In this document: positions 14,998-20,924 of the stretch, in pieces
How the letters are laid out: each line of letters starts with the position of its first letter
Numbering within the stretch: position 1 is the first letter of the stretch
NCBI GenBank assembly: GCA_947494405.1
Contig: CANLWQ010000007.1
Location: 1-20,924, forward strand
Source: Comamonadaceae bacterium
Lineage (GTDB): Bacteria > Pseudomonadota > Gammaproteobacteria > Burkholderiales > Burkholderiaceae_C
DNA: 20,924 bases
Direction: 5' to 3'
Translations under genes and position numbers: made by a program
Notes under the pieces: generated by a model
The model's database searches: none
Told to the model about the DNA's origin: nothing
Seen by the model: only the letters and a program-made list of their open reading frames with translations

Positions 14998-16089
14998 ATG
15001 AGTTTGAAATGTGGCATTGTTGGTTTGCCCAATGTAGGCAAATCCACCCTGTTCAACGCCCTCACCAAAGCGGGCATTGCGGCTGAGAACTACCCCTTTT
15101 GCACCATAGAGCCCAATGTGGGCGTGGTTGAAGTGCCTGACAACCGTTTGCAGCAACTTGCGCAAATCATCACACCCGAGCGTATAGTGCCAGCCATCGT
15201 CGAGTTTGTCGACATCGCGGGACTGGTGGCAGGTGCCAGCACAGGCGAAGGCTTGGGCAATAAGTTTTTGTCACACATTCGCGAAACAGACGCCATCGTC
15301 AATGTGGTGCGTTGCTTTGAAGACGACAACGTGATCCATGTGGCCAACAAGGTGGACCCGATTGCCGACATCGAGGTCATACAAACCGAGCTGTGCTTGG
15401 CCGACTTGGCCGCTGTCGAAAAAGCCATTCACCGCGTAGGCAAAATTGCCCGCTCCGGCGACAAAGAAGCCGCCAAGCAAATGGCGATTTTGGAGAAGTG
15501 CCAAACCGCACTCAACGACACCAAGCCCGTGCGCACCATCGACTTCAGCAAAGAGGAGCTGGTCGAACTCAAACAATTCTTCTTCATCACCGCCAAGCCC
15601 GCCATGTTTGTGGCCAATGTGTCGGAAGACGGTTTTGAAAACAACGCTTTTTTAGACCGTCTTACGGCGTTTGCCAAAGCGCAAAACGCGCCTGTGGTGG
15701 CCATCTGCGCCAAGATAGAGGCCGAGTTGTCCGAGATGGAAGACGCCGACCGCTTGGAGTTTCTCAAGGAGTTGGGCCAAGAAGAACCAGGCTTGAATCG
15801 CCTGATTCGCTCTGCTTACTCGCTCTTGGGTTTACAAACCTACTTCACGGCCGGCGTTAAAGAAGTGCGGGCTTGGACCATCCGTGTAGGCGACACCGGC
15901 CCGCAAGCCGCTGGCGTGATTCACACCGATTTCGAGAAGGGCTATATACGTGCCCAAACCATCGCCTATGACGACTTCATCAGTTTTAAAGGCGAGCAAG
16001 GTGCGAAAGACGCCGGCAAGATGCGCGCAGAGGGCAAGGAATACGTTGTGAAAGACGGCGACGTGATGAACTTTTTGTTCAGCTCGTGA
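14998..16089 (+). CDS. ychF: YchF, ribosome-associated Obg-family ATPase
   Basis: The 363-residue protein is full length. The P-loop is GLPNVGKST (9-17), followed by the [11 protein letters not shown] switch region and [10 protein letters not shown]. In place of the usual NKxD it has N-V-S-E (ANVSEDGF), which is why YchF prefers ATP over GTP. The C-terminal TGS domain is present (about 280-363). YchF/OLA1 binds the ribosome and affects stress responses. The start is divergent from the UbiH-type gene with an 84-bp gap; TATAGA at 14979-14984 could be a -10 box, but its -35 partner is poor. The 3' end overlaps the convergent YqaA-like gene by 11 bp. Confidence 0.96.
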   Translation: MSLKCGIVGLPNVGKSTLFNALTKAGIAAENYPFCTIEPNVGVVEVPDNRLQQLAQIITPERIVPAIVEFVDIAGLVAGASTGEGLGNKFLSHIRETDAIVNVVRCFEDDNVIHVANKVDPIADIEVIQTELCLADLAAVEKAIHRVGKIARSGDKEAAKQMAILEKCQTALNDTKPVRTIDFSKEELVELKQFFFITAKPAMFVANVSEDGFENNAFLDRLTAFAKAQNAPVVAICAKIEAELSEMEDADRLEFLKELGQEEPGLNRLIRSAYSLLGLQTYFTAGVKEVRAWTIRVGDTGPQAAGVIHTDFEKGYIRAQTIAYDDFISFKGEQGAKDAGKMRAEGKEYVVKDGDVMNFLFSS

Positions 16090-16585
16090 TGCCAGGCAGG
16101 CTGGGCAACCACCACATCACCCACTGCCAGCCCCATACCAACATGGCGTACCTCAGTGCTTTGCCTAGAGCCATATAAAGAACGCAAGGCCAAAACGGCA
16201 GTCTTAAATAGCCCGCCACCACACACAGCGGGTCACCAATGATGGGCAACCAAGCGCCTAAACAAGCCACGGGTCCCAAGCGTTCCAGCCAACGTAAAGC
16301 TCGCATGTGTTGGGTCACATGTGTTTGGTTCAAACGTTGGGCCATCCACCGCTCAGCTCCCCAACCCATGCCCCAACCGACTGCACCCCCCAGCGTGTTG
16401 CCAAGGGTTGCGACAAGCAATGCGGGCCACACAAGCTCGGGGTGAAAACTCAACAATGCCAACAGCACGGGCTCTGAACCCAGCGGCAATAAAGTGGCAG
16501 CCAATGCAGCACAAATGAACAAAATGACTAAACCCCATTCGGGTGTGGCCATGTTTGTCAAGAGGGTTTGATAAAAAAAATCCAT
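16079..16585 (-). CDS. YqaA/DedA-like inner-membrane protein
   Basis: The 168-residue protein has about four hydrophobic segments. It shows the pattern of the YqaA branch of the DedA/SNARE-associated superfamily: a polar-proline turn [13 protein letters not shown] (32-44), then [16 protein letters not shown] (59-74), then R-x-x-x-W-L-E-R-x-G-P (about 96-105) and [19 protein letters not shown]. DedA-superfamily proteins are linked to lipid scrambling and envelope homeostasis; YqaA itself is poorly studied. Its tail overlaps the ychF tail by 11 bp. The ATG at 16585 has no clear ribosome binding site, and an in-frame ATG at 16552 is a possible alternative. Confidence 0.85.
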   Translation of the reverse strand: MDFFYQTLLTNMATPEWGLVILFICAALAATLLPLGSEPVLLALLSFHPELVWPALLVATLGNTLGGAVGWGMGWGAERWMAQRLNQTHVTQHMRALRWLERLGPVACLGAWLPIIGDPLCVVAGYLRLPFWPCVLYMALGKALRYAMLVWGWQWVMWWLPSLPGITS

Positions 16586-16684
16586 GATTTGTCAGTGTAA
16601 AGGTTCAGTCATTGCAAATAAATCCGCATGTAAACGCACAGAAAAAAATCAAAAAAATTTATCCCAAATAAGAAGATGCGCCGC

Positions 16685-16690
16685 TAGAAT
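16685..16690 (+). promoter_or_regulatory. possible -10 box of the dusB-fis-purH operon
   Basis: TAGAAT matches the sigma-70 -10 consensus at five of six positions. It sits 42 bp before the dusB ATG, just after an A/T-rich run (16650-16675) of the kind that helps Fis or RNA polymerase binding. The -35 region at the right distance is poor, so this is a weak prediction. Confidence 0.3.
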
Positions 16691-16731
16691 CGTGCCTCGT
16701 TTTTCAGCATATCGCTACTTCTCTATACCTC

Positions 16732-17763
16732 ATGCACATAGGCTCTTACGAATTACCCCACGGTGTTTTTGCTGCGCCCATGGCTGGTGTCACAGACCGG
16801 CCTTACCGCATCTTGGCCAAGCAACTGGGCGCAGCCTATGCGGTGTCTGAAATGGTCACGGCCCGAGAAGACTTGCGAAGCAGTTTGAAAACCTCGCGTC
16901 GCTTAGATCACACGGGGGAGAGTGGTCCTATCGCTGTGCAAATAGCGGGCACGCAAGCGGACATGATGGCCGAGGCCGCCACTTACAACTTGCAACGTGG
17001 TGCGCAAATCATTGACATCAATATGGGATGCCCCGCTAAAAAAGTGTGTCACAAGTGGGCAGGTTCTGCCTTGATGCAAGACGAGCCTTTGGCGCTTTCC
17101 ATCATTGAGGCGGTTGTCAAAGCAGCCCAAGCCTTTGACGCGCCGGTCACCCTCAAAATGCGCACCGGCTGGCAAAGCGATCAGCGCAATGCGGTTGCAT
17201 TGGCCAAGAAAGCACAAGATGCGGGCATACAAATGATCACGGTCCATGGCCGTACGCGAGACCAAGGCTATAAAGGACAGGCCGAGTACGACACCATTGC
17301 GCAAGTCAAACAAGCGGTCTCGGTTCCAGTGGTTGCCAACGGGGATATAGATTCACCGCAAAAGGCCCAGCAGGTGTTGCAGCAAACCGGTGCAGACGCG
17401 GTCATGATTGGCCGTGCAGCACAAGGCCGGCCTTGGATATTTCGCGAGATCCACCATTTTTTAACCCACGGTACGCTGTTGGCGCCCCCCTTGGTTGCAG
17501 AGCTCAAGCGCTTGATGCTGGACCATTTACAAGACCACTACAGCTTGTACGGCAGCTTTACCGGTGTTCGTACTGCTCGCAAGCACATTGCTTGGTACCT
17601 GCAAGGTTTGCCTGGAGCCAAGATATTCAAAGACCACATGAATGCCATTGAAGACTGTGATGCGCAGTCTTTGGCGGTTGCTGATTTTTTAGATGAGCTG
17701 GGTCAGGTGACTGATCGTTTGACTTATGCCTCATCGGTATTAGAGACGGAGACTACAGAATGA
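16732..17763 (+). CDS. dusB: DusB, tRNA dihydrouridine synthase B
   Basis: The 343-residue FMN enzyme is full length and very like E. coli DusB. APMAGVTDRPYR (15-26) opens the TIM barrel, DINMGCPAKKV (95-105) contains the catalytic Cys100, TLKMRTGW and TVHGRTRDQGY follow, and VVANGDI and MIGRAAQGRPWIFREI bind FMN. It reduces specific uridines in tRNA to dihydrouridine. The ATG at 16732 has no Shine-Dalgarno sequence, so initiation may be weak or need an A/U-rich leader. It is the first gene of dusB-fis-purH; the first two of these form the standard proteobacterial fis operon, whose upstream gene is known to help fis translation in E. coli. Confidence 0.95.
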   Translation: MHIGSYELPHGVFAAPMAGVTDRPYRILAKQLGAAYAVSEMVTAREDLRSSLKTSRRLDHTGESGPIAVQIAGTQADMMAEAATYNLQRGAQIIDINMGCPAKKVCHKWAGSALMQDEPLALSIIEAVVKAAQAFDAPVTLKMRTGWQSDQRNAVALAKKAQDAGIQMITVHGRTRDQGYKGQAEYDTIAQVKQAVSVPVVANGDIDSPQKAQQVLQQTGADAVMIGRAAQGRPWIFREIHHFLTHGTLLAPPLVAELKRLMLDHLQDHYSLYGSFTGVRTARKHIAWYLQGLPGAKIFKDHMNAIEDCDAQSLAVADFLDELGQVTDRLTYASSVLETETTE

Positions 17764-17993
17764 GCAAGAAACAAATAGAAGAAGCTGTTCGCCACAGCCT
17801 AGAGACTTACTTCAAAGATTTGCGCGGCGAAGACCCCGATCAACTGCACAACATGATGATCAATGTCATGGAAAAACCCCTGCTCGATGTTGTCATGCGC
17901 CATGCAGAAGGCAATCAATCGCGCGCTGCTGGTTGGCTGGGTTTAAATCGCAATACATTGCGCAAAAAACTGACTGAACACAAACTGTTGTGA
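17760..17993 (+). CDS. fis: Fis, nucleoid-associated DNA-binding protein (short form)
   Basis: The 77-residue product aligns with E. coli Fis from about residue 22-25 onwards. The core helices ([18 protein letters not shown]) and the C-terminal helix-turn-helix ending RNTLRKKL are preserved. The N-terminal beta-hairpin arm of the E. coli protein, needed for stimulating site-specific inversion but not for DNA bending, is absent, as I recall for other Betaproteobacteria. It bends DNA, shapes the nucleoid and tunes growth-linked promoters. Its start overlaps the dusB stop by four bases and its stop overlaps the purH start, so expression is coupled along the operon. Confidence 0.95.
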   Translation: MSKKQIEEAVRHSLETYFKDLRGEDPDQLHNMMINVMEKPLLDVVMRHAEGNQSRAAGWLGLNRNTLRKKLTEHKLL

Positions 17994-19576
17994 TGATTCC
18001 TATGAGAGCCTTGATTTCCGTCTCAGACAAAACAGGCATTGTGGAGTTTGCAAAAGCTTTGCATCAATTAGGCATAGAGCTGATTTCCACCGGTGGTACC
18101 GCGCAATTGCTGAGTGCCCAAGGTTTGCCCGTTCTTGAGGTGGCAGAGCTCACGGGCTTTCCAGAGATGCTCGATGGCCGTGTCAAAACCTTGCACCCCT
18201 TGGTGCATGCGGGCTTGCTTGCACGTCGCGAAGTTCCCTCGCATATGCAGGCTTTGAAAGACCACGGCATCAGCACCATCGATTTCTTGGTGGTCAACCT
18301 CTATCCCTTTGAAGCCACAGTCGCCAATCCAGACTGCAGCTTGGAAGACGCCATAGAAAACATCGACATTGGCGGCCCTGCGATGGTGCGAAGTGCGGCC
18401 AAAAACTGGAAGCACATTGTTGTCATCACAGACGCCAGCCAATACGCCATGGTGTTGGATGAACTTGCGCAGCAGCAAGGCGTGAGTGAATTGACGCGTT
18501 TTCAGTTGGCGGTGAGTGCGTTTAACCGCATCAGCAATTACGACGGCGCTATCAGCGACTATTTGTCTTCTCTCGATTTGACTTCAGACAAACGCAGTGT
18601 GTTTCCTGGCCAAGCCAATGGACGCTTTGTCAAACTTCAAGACCTTCGCTATGGGGAAAATCCGCATCAACTGGCCGCTTTTTACAGGGATGCGCATCCT
18701 GCGCCGGGTTCCTTGGTCACAGCCAAACAACTTCAAGGCAAGGAGTTGTCGTTCAACAATATTGCCGATGCGGATGCCGCCTGGGAGTGCGTGAAGAGTT
18801 TTGATACGCCCGCTTGCGTGATCGTCAAGCATGCCAATCCTTGTGGTGTCGCCGTGGCTGAGGATGCTTTGGCAGCCTACAACAAGGCTTACCAAACCGA
18901 CCCCACTTCTGCATTTGGCGGCATCATTGCTTTTAATTGTCCAGTCGATATCTTGGCGGCAAAAGCCTTGGGCCAGCAATTCATGGAGGTGTTGATTGCA
19001 CCTTCTTTCACTGGCGAGGCGCTTGTTTTTTTGCAAACCAAAGCCAATGTCAGGGTTTTGCAAATCGCGCTTCCCCCAGGTGGCGCGGATGCTTGGTCGC
19101 AAGGACGCAACTTGATTGACGTCAAGCGAATTGGTTCGGGTTTATTGATGCAAACCGCAGACAACCATCAATTGCGCTTAGAAGATATGCAAGTGGTGAC
19201 CCAACGCCAGCCAACTCCTGCGCAACTGCAAGACCTGTTGTTTGCTTGGAAGGTGGCTAAATTCGTCAAGAGCAATGCCATTGTGTTTGCCGGTCTTGGC
19301 ATGACCTTGGGTGTGGGTGCGGGGCAGATGAGCCGACTCGATTCAGCGCGCATGGCTGGCATCAAGGCGGGTCATGCCCAGTTGTCACTCAAAGACGCTG
19401 TGGTGGCCAGCGACGCTTTTTTCCCCTTCAGAGATGGCTTAGACGTGGTGGTGGATGAGGGCGCTTGCTGCGTGATTCAACCTGGCGGCTCCATGCGTGA
19501 CGCCGAGGTTATTGCTGCAGCCGATGAGCGTGGTGTCGCCATGGTGTTCACAGGCGTGAGGCATTTCCGACACTAA
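17993..19576 (+). CDS. purH: PurH, bifunctional AICAR transformylase/IMP cyclohydrolase
   Basis: The 527-residue protein has both domains of PurH. The N-terminal MGS-like IMP cyclohydrolase domain (about 1-190) shows [23 protein letters not shown] and GRVKTLHP. The C-terminal formyltransferase domain shows [20 protein letters not shown] with the catalytic Lys-His pair, [13 protein letters not shown], and [11 protein letters not shown] near the end. It performs the last two steps of IMP synthesis. I choose ATG 17993, whose A is shared with the fis stop TGA; GTG 17990 and ATG 18002 are alternatives. No PurR-type box or clear terminator is seen around it. purH next to fis is typical for Burkholderiales. 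Confidence 0.96.
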   Translation: MIPMRALISVSDKTGIVEFAKALHQLGIELISTGGTAQLLSAQGLPVLEVAELTGFPEMLDGRVKTLHPLVHAGLLARREVPSHMQALKDHGISTIDFLVVNLYPFEATVANPDCSLEDAIENIDIGGPAMVRSAAKNWKHIVVITDASQYAMVLDELAQQQGVSELTRFQLAVSAFNRISNYDGAISDYLSSLDLTSDKRSVFPGQANGRFVKLQDLRYGENPHQLAAFYRDAHPAPGSLVTAKQLQGKELSFNNIADADAAWECVKSFDTPACVIVKHANPCGVAVAEDALAAYNKAYQTDPTSAFGGIIAFNCPVDILAAKALGQQFMEVLIAPSFTGEALVFLQTKANVRVLQIALPPGGADAWSQGRNLIDVKRIGSGLLMQTADNHQLRLEDMQVVTQRQPTPAQLQDLLFAWKVAKFVKSNAIVFAGLGMTLGVGAGQMSRLDSARMAGIKAGHAQLSLKDAVVASDAFFPFRDGLDVVVDEGACCVIQPGGSMRDAEVIAAADERGVAMVFTGVRHFRH

Positions 19577-19653
19577 AGTATTTCTGTCTGTCATAATGAA
19601 TCGATCAATTTGTTTTATCAAATTTAAAAAATTAAATACAGAAGGAGTCGCTT

Positions 19654-19911
19654 ATGCGGGCTATCAAGCAGGTTAAAAAACTTATAGAAAAAACGCCCGA
19701 CTCAAAATCAGGACAAACTTTTTCCAAACTCATTCTCTCTTTAGAGTCTGATGTGGAGTTTTTGGTGAAAGATTTGTACCAATTGGATTCTGAAGAATTT
19801 GATTTGGCAATAGAGGTACTCAAGGATTGGCGTATTGACCGCTTCTATCTAGGTAAAGCCAAAGCATTCGATTCAGCTACCCACGCGCACGCTTTGTCAG
19901 CAGTGAAGTAA
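19654..19911 (+). CDS. small conserved-looking cytoplasmic protein of unknown function
   Basis: The 85-residue product has no signal peptide, membrane helix or cysteine. It is mostly charged and predicted helical, with an acidic middle (LESDVEFLVKDLYQLDSEEF) and then DWRIDRFYLGKAKAF, where aromatic and basic residues alternate. GAAGGAG lies about ten bases before the ATG, one of the best ribosome binding sites in the window, so it should be well translated. A possible promoter with CATAAT at 19592-19597 lies 57 bp upstream. I do not recognise the family. It follows purH by 77 bp and may be its own transcription unit. Confidence 0.7.
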   Translation: MRAIKQVKKLIEKTPDSKSGQTFSKLILSLESDVEFLVKDLYQLDSEEFDLAIEVLKDWRIDRFYLGKAKAFDSATHAHALSAVK

Positions 19912-19939
19912 CCACTCTTTAAGCCGCTCTAGGCTGACT

Positions 19940-20446
19940 TCAGGGTGAAATTTTGTATTTCAGTTGAAAGCTGATGCCGCCATAAAGACTGTCCTGTACC
20001 GAGGGGATGATGGCGGTATTTAATCCCCAACGCTGGCCCTCGATACTGACCATAGGTATCAAGGCTGGAAACATGCCACCTTGGTTGGCTTTGGGATAAC
20101 CATCAAAAATTCCCACTACAGCGCCTAGCTTGAACATATGTAATTTCCACGGCATGACATACATGCCAAGGTAATTGGAGTGTTGGTGGTCGCTGTTTTT
20201 AAAGCCACCGGCGGTGAGAGCGTAAGTGTCATTCAAAGCCCATTCAATGCCCAAGCCAGGGTTGGCATTTCGCAAGCCCTTGTCTTGATCGAAGTGAGAG
20301 GTGTAAAACCCCGCGTTGAGCCACACTGCTTTGGGCTGCATGGGGTTGGCAAAAGCTTGCTCTAGTTCGCTGTTGGCTTGAGCTGTTGAGATTGAAGCAA
20401 GAAGGCAAAGCAAAAGCCAAGCATGTTTGTGTGTGCTTAATTTCAT
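19940..20446 (-). CDS. predicted PagP-like outer-membrane beta-barrel protein
   Basis: The 168-residue product has a signal peptide (cleaved near TAQA|NSE) and a mature part of about 144 residues dominated by alternating hydrophobic strands, ending in GGISFQLKYKISP. That fits a small eight-stranded outer-membrane barrel. The order of blocks resembles the palmitoyltransferase PagP: G-F-Y-x-S-H51-F-D near the start, GFKNSDHQ at 81-88 where PagP has FKDS with its Asp-Ser catalytic residues, and a late IPMVSI. Here the Asp is Asn84 while Ser85 is kept, and the His does not align well with the PagP catalytic His, so enzyme activity is doubtful. Its ATG overlaps the hemL stop by four bases, so the two genes are translationally coupled. 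Confidence 0.65.
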   Translation of the reverse strand: MKLSTHKHAWLLLCLLASISTAQANSELEQAFANPMQPKAVWLNAGFYTSHFDQDKGLRNANPGLGIEWALNDTYALTAGGFKNSDHQHSNYLGMYVMPWKLHMFKLGAVVGIFDGYPKANQGGMFPALIPMVSIEGQRWGLNTAIIPSVQDSLYGGISFQLKYKISP

Positions 20447-20924
20447 AGCGTGGCGAACACTTCAGCAGCAGCTTGCACCGTGTCGGCGATGTCTTGTTCA
20501 GTGTGTGCACCGCTGACAAAACCGGCTTCGTAAAGCGCTGGCGCGATATACACACCGCGGTCAAGCAAACCATGAAACAGCTTGTTGAACATGGGGCTGT
20601 TGCTGGTCATCACCTTGGCATAGTTTTGCGGCAGTTCGGGCAGCAAAAAGAAGCCAAACATGCCGCCTTGGCAATCGGCGCTGAAAGGCACACCCGCTTC
20701 GGCCGCCGCAGACTTGAGGCCGTCTACCAAGCTTTGCGTACGGGCTGACAAAGCGTCAAAAAAACCGGGCTTGGAAATTTCTTTCAAGGTAGCCAAGCCG
20801 CAAGCAGTGGCAACCGGGTTGCCGCTCAAGGTGCCGGCTTGGTAGACAGGACCCAAGGGAGCGAGTTGCTCCATCACCGCGCGCTTGCCACCAAAAGCAG
20901 CCAGTGGCATGCCGCCACCAATCA
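20443..20924 (-). CDS. hemL: HemL, glutamate-1-semialdehyde 2,1-aminomutase, C-terminal part
   Basis: This is the last 160 codons of a minus-strand gene cut by the right edge. The visible protein begins IGGGMPLAAFGG, which in HemL directly follows the PLP-binding lysine (that lysine is outside the window). It continues with VYQAGTLSGNPVATACG, a hallmark of the family, and ends with G-V-Y-I-A-P-A-L-Y-E-A-G-F-V-S, H-T-E-Q-D-I. The enzyme converts glutamate-1-semialdehyde to 5-aminolevulinate in tetrapyrrole synthesis. Its stop TGA overlaps the start of the barrel-protein gene. Confidence 0.95.
   Translation of the reverse strand, partial: IGGGMPLAAFGGKRAVMEQLAPLGPVYQAGTLSGNPVATACGLATLKEISKPGFFDALSARTQSLVDGLKSAAAEAGVPFSADCQGGMFGFFLLPELPQNYAKVMTSNSPMFNKLFHGLLDRGVYIAPALYEAGFVSGAHTEQDIADTVQAAAEVFATL

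Noticed and set aside
14914..15165. The N-terminal extension of the UbiH-type frame
   Set aside because: It overlaps the divergent ychF start region and the FAD-binding fold begins only at ATG 14913.
1..20924. Mobile elements, CRISPR arrays, tRNA or rRNA genes
   Set aside because: I found no transposase or integrase frame, regular repeat-spacer series, or tRNA-like cloverleaf in reading through the window; a dedicated search was not possible.

Overview
The window looks like chromosomal DNA of a betaproteobacterium, most likely Burkholderiales and probably a Comamonadaceae-like freshwater lineage. The pointers are the tandem dusB-fis-purH operon, the short Fis, and typical Burkholderiales versions of YchF, DsbC, UbiH-type hydroxylase and an M61 peptidase. 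Base composition is moderate and fairly even. I saw no insertion sequence, phage gene, CRISPR array, tRNA or rRNA. This is an inference from gene content; no search was run.

Positions 1-6400 are an accessory-like stretch. It holds the start of a DUF1232 gene, an uncharacterised multi-pass membrane protein, a small secreted adhesin-E-like protein, a periplasmic cytochrome c, a periplasmic PQQ-type sugar dehydrogenase, a NarL/FixJ-type response regulator without a kinase beside it, a 54-residue lipoprotein, a CorA-family transporter and two small secreted proteins of unknown function. The dehydrogenase and cytochrome c are neighbours on the minus strand, each followed by a hairpin terminator, and could form a periplasmic sugar-oxidising pair. 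A near-identical 16-bp motif lies about 100 bp upstream of the dehydrogenase and about 90 bp upstream of the response regulator. This suggests a small regulon in which the regulator controls itself and the dehydrogenase.

Positions 6459-11246 hold a cysteine-free glutaredoxin-like protein, a membrane-anchored alpha/beta hydrolase in a two-gene operon with an enoyl-CoA hydratase, and, divergent from these, a tightly coupled paaG-paaI-paaK operon for phenylacetyl-CoA catabolism. The ring epoxidase genes paaABCDE and paaZ are not in the window.

Positions 11264-16585 hold a minus-strand operon (UbiH-type FAD hydroxylase, DsbC disulfide isomerase, M61 glycyl aminopeptidase), the divergent GTPase/ATPase gene ychF, and a convergent YqaA/DedA-like membrane protein.

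Positions 16732-20924 hold the dusB-fis-purH operon (overlapping reading frames), a small unknown protein with a strong ribosome binding site, and, on the minus strand, the 3' part of hemL whose stop overlaps the start of a predicted PagP-like outer-membrane beta-barrel. No stretch longer than 300 bases lacks a gene.

Nothing here is clearly a new multi-gene system. The best leads are the shared motif around the response regulator and PQQ dehydrogenase, the cysteine-free glutaredoxin-like protein, and the hemL-coupled barrel.
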